Shown: positions 57,393 to 64,000 of the stretch, piece by piece | Layout: each line of letters starts with the position of its first letter | How positions within the stretch are numbered: position 1 is the first letter of the stretch | From: Filosporella fistucella | Taxonomy: Eukaryota; Ascomycota; Leotiomycetes; Helotiales | Assembly: GCA_030077755.1 (NCBI GenBank) | Contig: JAQJZZ010000014.1 | Span: 2,046,001 to 2,110,000 of the forward strand | DNA length: 64,000 nucleotides | Direction: 5' to 3' | Notes under the pieces: model-generated | The model's input: only the letters and a program-made list of their open reading frames with translations | What the model was told of the DNA's origin: nothing | The model's database searches: none | Made by a program: the position numbers and the translations under genes

Positions 57393-60300
57393 TGGGTGAC
57401 GATTGTTTATGAACATATACACATTTAGATATAAATATATAGAATATTAATGACCCCATCTACTAGATTGTTTTCAAATGCTCTTGGATTGTGATAGAGT
57501 CAGTGACTTGATATCTAGGTAAAAATACCAAGCCCCTTTTCATCTTCGCTTATGCTGTTCTCCACTTCGAGATAATCAAATTTACACTTTTTCGATACTT
57601 CCTCTCCCCTTCTTTTCTGCGTCATCAGCTTCCCCAATAAAACACTATGGATGAAGATGAAGCCTTCTATCCTTATAGACATAAACAACTTCTTCCTTGA
57701 AACTCAACTCCTAGTCTGGCTTCGCAATCTGTTTTTCGTGAAGTCATGAAACCTTCCCTCATACCTCTTCCTTCCTTCCATCCATTCGCGCCTCTATATC
57801 TGGTTTGACGTGACAGTAATAGCATGTGAGTCATTATCAAGGATAGTCACTTCCTTCTCCGAGGTCTAGAACTCAAGACAGGGATCGACGTAGTATATAG
57901 TATAGCCCGATCGACAGACGCTCTTCTATCTTATTTTCTATAGCAAATTGCACGAGATCACGCCATCTTCTTTTATTCCCGCAGAACAAACCTCGTCATC
58001 AATTCCTTCTTGTCGGAACGTGGTCTGTCCAATCCTGCTTTACCCTACTCAAGATATTTCCTTTGCGTCCTCCGAGAATAATGCTTGGTAGGCGTCAGAT
58101 TTATGCAACAGATTATGCTGACCCATTCTAATCGTTAACATGGAGTGATTGAAAACAGTAGGTGATATGGAAGGAAGAGCTATGCGACAGCGAAGAAAAA
58201 TCGGCGACAGGGGGAGGGCGACGAAAATGATCATGCCGACGACAGTTTGTTTATATGAAAAGTCGATACAATTACGCCTCTATCAATTCTCCAATTCAAT
58301 TTTCCAGGAATTGTCTTCATTCCTGCATACTATTTCCATTTCCAAGAAACTTCAATTGGTGAAGTTAAGTGTCTGCTTCAAATTGCCTCCAGACAATTGG
58401 AACAAGTAATCCATATCTTAGTATCAGTTGAGACTAAGAACGAAAAGAAAAGGAGGTCGGTAGCGGTGTAATATATATATCCTAGGACAAGCGAAGGAAG
58501 GAACTGGAATTAGGTATGAGAAGGAGGTGAGCAAAGGTTGACGATGTAGAAGACGTGAAGGGGAAGGAAAGACAAAGTCGTTAAGAATAATGGTTTGATT
58601 CGAAACTAAAACCCATTTAGTCAAGTTCAATTGAGACTTTCCTGATTCACAAGCTGAAGAGCTTACTAGTTCACCTTCAATAATGTCAGCGAATAAACTC
58701 AGAGCTAAACTTATTCAAGTGCAAGCCTCATCGGACAAGCAATTATGAATGTGAAGTTTCCGCCCAAGGAAATCCCCTAAAAAATGCCATAAGTGCGAAA
58801 GTGACCTCAAGAGAATGGGAGTAGAATCTAGCGTTGTTGCCTATACATCTTGTCTGAAGCATTTGGAAGCAGTGAGAATCCACAACGTTCATTACAGGGT
58901 TCTGCTGAAGATTTTTAGTTTCGATGAAACGCGTGGCATATGGTCGGATGGCGTCGTAGATAATAGATATGGGTAGGTTCAACAGTTTTCTGCTCGCTGT
59001 GATGGGACAAAGAAGTGTAAGTGGTGGCGAACGGAGAGGCGGCCTGGCGACGACGAAGAATTTTGACGCAATTTGGATCCCTCTGACGATAGTTGCGAAA
59101 GTTGACGATAGTCTTGCCGTCACACACTTCTATTTCAAGACTAATAATCTTCATCCATTCCATCAATGAGCTCTTTCGCTAGACCGAAGCGCTGCCGATA
59201 GTAACGCTGTTCATCACGTTTTTCCAAAAGAGACTAAATTCGAAGAACGTCTTGCTCATAGCTCTCAAGACTGTTTGCTAGTGAGTGGAGGGCTTTATGT
59301 AGTAAATATTGAGAGGAAATGAGGACGAAGAGGGAAGTAACGAAAGGGGCAAGAAACGAATTGTAACTCAACGGCGGAGAGGGACAGTATGAATTTGAAT
59401 TTGAAAGTGAAAAGTTCAATGGGATCAAAACAAAAACAACGATCAATGCACAGAAAATATAAAAACTCCCCCACATGTGCATCATCCCTTCCCAACTTTG
59501 CAATCGATCACCGAAGATCTATAAATATATCAACTATCTCGCCTCTTTTCCCAATCATACAACGAGACCACTTTGCTGGAGGTATCAATCATCCAAGTCC
59601 CAGAAACTATATGGCCGTACTTAGGTTATATAATCCTTCAGAATTCGAGAAAATAAATATTCATTTGACATGATTTGTAGAATCAGGGTGTGGTATCTAA
59701 ATAGTAAAGAATCTTAGCCCAAGTTCGAAAAGCAGTTGTCAACTTCAAAATCTGTCGTCGACCACTCACTGTTGTCGTCTTCATTTCCCTTCCCCCTTGA
59801 CCTTCGAGGCTATTTAGTTGCGAGAAAGTACTAATAGGTACGACGACAACGACTCACAAACTAGAGCTATCAAACTCCCACATCGTCAAATCGAGAGCCA
59901 TAATCTGGCCGCACTGGATCATTAGTTAGTGTATTTCATGTTGGCTGGTTTGGCGTGTAGCTTCGGACAAGACTGAATTCCTCAGAAACACCAGCCTGGG
60001 TGACAGTGGAGGTAAGACTTGGAAGACGGGAAGTATTTAAGGATGAGTCTGGGTGGATTGATAGGGAAGGAGTCAAGTTAGGAAGGAGGGAAGGGAAAGA
60101 ACAGGGTAGTGGCGAAGGTGAACTGTGAACTGCGAGTTGTTATGCCATGGAGGTGAATTGTCTGAGAAACTGAGACTGAATTGTTGCAGAAAGGTGAGAT
60201 GAGAAAGTGAAGAGGAGCACAACTATTACAAGAGGCCATGGAGCTCAAGATAAATAACGAGGGGCAAAGCAAGACTAAACTCATATTTAGATCGAGATCT

Positions 60301-60543
60301 TCATATCACCTATTCATAATCAATCATCTGAAAACATAGATGGAGGTTCATCAGTCTATACTTTTGAAATCTACCATCATCTATGCTTCATAGCCCACAA
60401 CGCCATTTCAACACCTTGCTTTTGGTATGTTAAATCGTAAAAAAAGAAGAAAGGAGAATCATATACTCATACAAAACTCGCAAATGCTGCACTTTATCCA
60501 TACATTTTCGCCCCGCTCAACGCTAAAGCAATGTAGCTCGGAC
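57393..60543. other. 3.1-kb convergent intergenic region
   Basis: It lies between two genes that converge. One possible relic is on the minus strand at about 59140-59300. A helical stretch (ALHSLANSLESYEQDVLRI) meets a TAG and continues (SLLEKRDEQRYYRQRFGLAK) to a further stop. The rest holds only short overlapping frames. Confidence 0.4.
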
Positions 60544-62908
60544 CTAAGTCCAAGCCCAGAGGACTTTCTTCTCCAAAGCACGAGTGCCATGGATCTTGTA
60601 CTCCAATGGCCCGACCCAGCTCTCATGGAGACGCATGCGAGAATAGACGCTTGCCCCCTTCCAGACGACGACTTGTCCGTCCATCTCCCGTGGACTGGTA
60701 CCAACAAGGATCTTGTCTGCAAGGTCCGGTCTCTTTGCCTTGAGCCTTTGCTCCAGCATAGGACCGAAACCAGGGGTCTTTGCTCCGCCGCCGATCACCA
60801 TAATTCCACCAAAGAAATCACGGATCTTTTTCTCATCGCCCTTGGTAGCGTGGAGAATACTGGTTATGATGGCTGTGTCCAGAGGGGCAATCGGGAGGAC
60901 AGAGTCTCGTTCGATGGCCAAATCTTCTTGAGTTCGGGCTTGGTGGTCGACGAACATTCCAGCAGGAGGAACTGGAGTACCACTATTATGAGAACCGTTG
61001 ATGCCACTTGGGCCTGGAGAACCGCCAAAGACAAATGGTGCTGGGGTATTGCTTCCCTCTGGAGCTGGCGAAGCAGCCGCAGAAGTGACCCTTGAATTTC
61101 CATCATTGTCCATACGAGAAAGGTGATTGAATGGATTGGGCTTCTCCTTCATGGGAGTGGCCATATCAGGGTTTCCATTACCGTTTGTTGCAAAACCGTT
61201 CGCACTATTGGCAAGACTTGGTTTGATACTTGCAAGGATTGCCATTTGTGCTGACGAAGTAGGGTCATCAGGAATATCAACCTCGTATGCGTTGGTCGAT
61301 CTGCGTATCAATTTTCGACGACCCTTTAGTTTGTCCTCGTTGTTGAAAATGGAGGGATCGAAGAAGCCCATAGGTGCAAGGATAACCTCATCGTAGGTCT
61401 TAAATTGATACTTCCGAGTCGGTTGATTTGGTGCCCTCAAGTGGAAATCCGATAGCCTAACAGTGATATCGGCTTGGCTCATGGTGCAATGGTTGATCTT
61501 CAACTCTTCTGCAAGCAAGAAATCGTATCGGCGCACAAGATTGATTTCATCGTATGGAAATTGATCGTAGAGCATCATCTTGATAAATGTCTCTGTGACA
61601 TCAAAACCACCATATTTCAAGTTGATCCTGGAATCTTCGATACACAGGCCATCCTCAACACAGCAAATTGAAGTCTTTTGTGCTCCAACATCAACTATGC
61701 AAGCACTTGTATAACCAGCACCAAATGTAGCGGCCAAACTCTCTTGAACGATAGCTACTTGCTTGAACTCGAAATTTTTGAAGCCCATCTCGAGCAGTTG
61801 TTGGATATAGCGCTTGTCATAAAGATCTGGAACGACAAAGACGCAGCTGTATTGTTCCCAAGCAACACTGCTACTGATGCCAAGCTCATGTCTGATGGCA
61901 TTCTCAAGGATGGATTCGAAATCGTCGAATAAATGTTGCACACTTCGATAATCGTTTTCATGAAACAATCCATGTTGAATTGGTCTGAAAAGCTTACATT
62001 TTGGATCAGAGTCATCGGGAATACGCAAAGCCTCCATTCCAGTAAAGTAATGATACTGGTCTTTCTCGATCTTTGGACCGACTTCCGTCCACTCGATGCG
62101 CATAGGATCATTATGCTCAGGAATCTTCTCAGGCTCGGTGCGGCGATTGAAGTTTACGACCAACTCCTTGGAATTTGGCAGAACCTTCAGTTTGTTGGCA
62201 CGCATGTCAACCTTCAGGTCATTTGACATCTTGACGAAGCTCTTTGAGAATTCCTCTCCAAATTGTTGTTCTGGAGGAACGTTGACCTTCTGACGCTTGG
62301 GGCGAGGTTCATACTCCTCCGACTCGGTCGTAGGCCATTTCGCTGCAATCACCATTGGGATTGTTTTTGGAAGGGCGTCGTTTGCAAAACCAATACGCAG
62401 ATTTTGACTGCCAGGGTGTATGATAATGATCTTTGAAGGATCTAAATCATCATTCCCGCCAGCTTCGTCATCATCAAGCTCGCCATCACCATTGGTGGTA
62501 CTGGGAAGATCCATATTTCCTGTTTGTGCTCGTGCTCGATCCCTATCCTTTGCATTCCGGATCATCTTATCTCTGTTAGCATCGTTGAGCAGCCGTAAGG
62601 AGAGAATCTGATCATCGCGCTTCATGAATTCCCTATGAGACGAAAGTTAGTTTACAGTGTATCTTCTGACGAGAAGTTGTATGCGGGCAAAAAAGATAGG
62701 AGGGACGAAAGATGAGAGAATCAAGGCAGCATACGTATAGTAGTTTTTCTGATTGATCATTGGAATCTCCGGCCAACTTGTCAGCTTCATGCCATTGTCG
62801 GTTCTTTGTAGGCCTAGACACAATTTGTTAGCAAGCTTTCTAATGATGTCCCATGGTTGCCTTACCTTCCTCACGCAACAGCGCCTTGCCAGACTTCTTT
62901 CCAACCAT
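60544..62908 (-). CDS. ARP8: Actin-related protein 8, INO80 chromatin-remodelling complex subunit
   Basis: Three exons join in phase: ATG at 62908 (VGKKSGKALLREE), a 79-base second exon (GLQRTDNGMKLTSWPEIPMI) and 62632-60544, giving 736 residues. The actin-fold features are present but divergent (IIIHPGSQNLRIGFANDALP; ACIVDVGAQKTSICCVEDGL; NLKYGGFDVTETFIKMMLYD; IMVIGGGAKTPGFGPMLEQR). A long low-complexity insertion of Asn, Gly, Ser and Pro sits near residues 500-620 before the final actin subdomain, as in other Arp8 proteins. Arp8 with Arp4 and actin forms the module of INO80 that binds extranucleosomal linker DNA and couples ATP hydrolysis to nucleosome sliding in the nucleus. The start is supported by the conserved SWPEIPMINQKNYYT block spanning exons 2 and 3. 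No defects seen. Confidence 0.95.
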
Positions 62909-64000
62909 CTTGCCAGAATTTGTACACTTCTAATTTGGAGTCTTTGGATGCACTGGTCCAGAAGACAAGCTAGCTGAAGTTGAAGCCTCCGATGTGCTGC
63001 TCGGTCCCAAGTCTAAAAGCTTGCGATGATCTGGTTCAACCTACGTACGAGGCTTGAAAGGTATCACTAGGAGATGAGATCTACGTCCCTAGATTTTAGG
63101 TGCGCAGAATGGGTTTCTGCGTGGGGCAGCGCTCGAATTTGGTTGATAGTCGAAGGATTGAGCCTGGCCAGCGTTCCGACTTAGCTGTTGCTATCGATAC
63201 TTGAAAGATTGACGTTGGCTAGTCGGACCTGTAGCATAGCCTGCGTTCGCAGGCGGTGATGCTTGATTAGGGTTTCGATCTGGTCCTTGAACTGGCGCAG
63301 ATTGGACTTATGCAGGAAGGAAAGCAGAATCGAAAGAAGCTCCCAAGGGAGTCCACGGCGCCCACAAATGAGGTGGGTATTGAAAGATTGAGATCGAACT
63401 TCTGGAAGCTGTAGAGATGCGAGGTGGAGCAAGTAGAAGAGGCCTAAGTTGAGTTTGTGGGCGATTGAATGGAGCTTGAGGGGCCACCTGGTGAGACGCG
63501 TCTTGTGGTAGAAGCTCTTGCAGCGCAGTCGTATTTTGGATCTGGAGGATTGTGAGCCGCCATATTGTAGGGCGGTGTAACGGGTGCTCTTCGGTTGTGC
63601 TGCCGTTAAAACAGCGGTGGTGTCGTTGGTGGAAGTGAAGATTGTGAAACGAGATGCTGATGGTAAGCGAGTGAACAACTCTTAAGGCGGCGTATAGTCT
63701 AGGCTTTTACGGAATCTCCTGGAGACTCCTGTTAAGTGAATCACGTGCTTGACAAGTCTCCCCGCCAAGGTGACGTGTGATTCTGTGAAGGACCTTGATC
63801 AATGCATAGTGAGGGCAACGTCTTGAGCCTCTCTCACAGGTAGGCAGCTACGTATTGTTGGCCCTTATATTCTCCCCAGACCTCTTTGAGGATGCTTGGA
63901 TATCATTGTGCAAAGCGTGTGGAGATCAAATCACACTGTGTAAAAGACATGGTACTGTACAGTCAAGATGAGGTACTATACATACTACCTATGTCCTGGA
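62909..64000. other. ARP8 upstream region; weak minus-strand frame
   Basis: A 165-codon minus-strand frame (63181-63678) opens with TTG and has no ATG until near its end. It is basic and Ser/Leu-rich with no motif. Other phases of the same stretch also look partly coding, so an unrecognised spliced gene is possible. The remainder is the right edge of the window with nothing supportable. Confidence 0.4.

Noticed and set aside
63181..63678. 165-codon minus-strand frame upstream of ARP8
   Set aside because: No ATG near its start, no motif, and other phases are similarly open. Kept only as a note in the intergenic entry.
1..64000. Secondary-metabolite cluster, CRISPR array, or phage-type defence system
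   Set aside because: No polyketide or peptide synthase, no tailoring-enzyme group and no direct-repeat/spacer array is present. The genes are unrelated housekeeping, regulatory and secreted functions of a eukaryote.

Overview
The window looks like nuclear chromosome sequence from a filamentous ascomycete. Genes are broken by short spliceosomal introns, mostly about 40-60 bases, with GTAAGT/GTATGT-type donors, CTAAC/CTGAC-type branch sites and CAG/TAG acceptors. The gene content is fungal: a STE12 transcription factor with a homeodomain-like STE region plus C2H2 fingers, a CBM1-linked cellulase, an S28 secreted peptidase, a zinc-cluster-type TF domain and 5-aminolevulinate synthase. The style of several uncharacterised families suggests Leotiomycetes (Helotiales-like). 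That placement is inference from memory of protein families, not something the sequence proves.

Layout. 1-9 kb: a possible GPI-anchored secreted protein (minus), a large 4-exon multi-pass membrane protein carrying a WW domain (plus), and a 92-residue small protein. 9-14 kb: a 9-exon S28 serine carboxypeptidase (minus) and an uncharacterised coiled-coil protein (minus). 14-22 kb: a 2.8-kb gap, a leucine-rich-repeat-like putative secreted protein (minus) and HEM1 (minus). 22-29.6 kb: a gene-poor stretch with a visibly broken coiled-coil gene and little else. 29.6-36 kb: a CBM1-GH5 glucanase (plus), a broken bZIP transcription factor gene (minus) and a fungal-specific transcription factor without a zinc cluster (plus). 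36.7-38.2 kb: a complete but dead Tc1/mariner element with TA target duplication and three TAG stops. 39-45.4 kb: an MFS monocarboxylate-type transporter (minus) and STE12 (minus). 45.4-55.4 kb: about 10 kb without a supportable gene, holding microsatellites and a diverged ~60-bp minisatellite. 55.4-64 kb: a two-chromodomain, AT-hook protein (plus) and ARP8 of the INO80 complex (minus).

The genes do not form an operon or an obvious biosynthetic cluster. There are two functional themes. One is secreted degradation (S28 peptidase, GH5 glucanase, a monocarboxylate-type importer). The other is nuclear regulation (STE12, ARP8, the chromodomain protein, two TF loci). Three loci (bZIP, coiled-coil, Tc1) are decaying. 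The Tc1 stops are all TAG in contexts where CAG is expected, which fits CpA-to-TpA (RIP-like) mutation. All exon joins reported were checked by hand for reading phase, and the exon sums given are multiples of three unless a mismatch is stated. No similarity search was possible.
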